From an uncultured Bacilli bacterium (GTDB lineage: Bacteria > Bacillota_I > Bacilli_A > RF39 > UBA660): a stretch of DNA of 39,485 nt. Under the pieces are notes generated by a model. The model worked only from the letters and a program-made list of their open reading frames with translations, was not told where the DNA came from and did no database searches. The position numbers and the translations under genes were made by a program. Location: assembly GCA_944331805.1 (NCBI GenBank), contig CALVIS010000005.1:1-39485 (forward strand), written 5' to 3'. Shown here piece after piece: positions 39,367 through 39,485 of the stretch. Position 1 is the stretch's first letter; each line of letters begins with the position of its first letter.

Positions 39367-39395
39367 ATTTTATCAAAAAAAAGAAGCAAATTCAA
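39367..39395 (-). promoter_or_regulatory. Promoter of the parE-parC operon
   Basis: Minus strand TTGAAT (39395-39390), 17-bp spacer, TAAAAT (39372-39367) with an extended TG. The -35 lies within the loop of an upstream terminator hairpin. Confidence 0.6.
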
Positions 39396-39407
39396 GAAAA
39401 CTTCTTT
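39374..39407 (-). terminator. Terminator of a gene beyond the window edge
   Basis: Minus-strand arms AAAGAAG (39407-39401) and CTTCTTT (39386-39380), 14-nt loop, followed by more T. It shares bases with the parE promoter. Nothing codes in 39408-39485 as far as I can see. Confidence 0.6.
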
Positions 39408-39485
39408 CTATTGTGACTTTTTTTTCAAAATGTCCGCTTTTGTATTTTCGTTTACAAAACAAAATGTCCTATTATAAAAATCGGT

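Noticed and set aside
1-39485. Alternative code with TGA as tryptophan (Mycoplasma-like)
   Set aside because: Conserved genes use TGG for Trp and none needs an internal TGA; TGA ends genes at 16934 and 29098.

Overview
The window comes from a very AT-rich (roughly 27-30% GC), low-GC Gram-positive type genome using the standard bacterial code (TGG for Trp; TGA occurs as a stop). SepF, DivIVA, a DnaB/DnaD-type primosome protein, a GatCAB operon, a small RelQ-like alarmone synthetase and the Bacillus-like ylbD-ylbE-ylbF-rsmD order point to class Bacilli in the broad sense. An uncultured gut lineage near RF39/Erysipelotrichia is a guess. A D,D-carboxypeptidase, a VanY-type peptidase and a lipid-flippase homologue imply a cell wall.

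Layout. 1-4000: a broken D,D-carboxypeptidase gene at the window edge, an AAA/DUF4143 ATPase, a VanY-type peptidase, then a compact candidate type I toxin-antitoxin module (30-aa hydrophobic peptide with a convergent antisense RNA) lying between two copies of the peptidase gene's last 59 bp, and a NUDIX hydrolase. 4000-11600, minus strand: an unknown protein, a YihY membrane protein, a GGDEF protein with a degenerate signature, a small anchored protein, and gatC-gatA-gatB. 11600-16900: two unknown proteins, a frameshifted zinc-ribbon gene, and an RNA-modification pair (U32 protein plus MiaB-like radical SAM enzyme). 16900-20320: relQ, divIVA, sepF and a HerA-like ATPase. 20320-21050: a candidate small structured RNA, a small protein gene and tRNA-Arg(CCU).

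21000-26400: an anchored protein, dnaB, an HTH protein, a two-module surface protein (DUF6273-like) whose last module holds a GC-rich patch with the look of a diversity-generating-retroelement variable region, a 39-codon ORF containing a G11 tract, and an ORF6N protein that seems to start at ATT. 26400-31430: an acidic single-pass membrane protein, a SpoVB/MurJ-family flippase, a small membrane protein and an OmpR/PhoB-type two-component system. 31430-39485: rsmD, ylbF, an inverted unknown gene, ylbE- and ylbD-like genes, and topoisomerase IV with two paralogous unknown genes between parE and parC.

Most genes are core housekeeping in short minus-strand operons separated by clear intrinsic terminators. 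The accessory signals worth following are the toxin-antitoxin module and its flanking duplication, the putative hypervariable surface protein, the poly-G small ORF, and the unassigned RNA at 20379-20498. No reverse transcriptase, CRISPR array, intact insertion sequence or prophage is visible.
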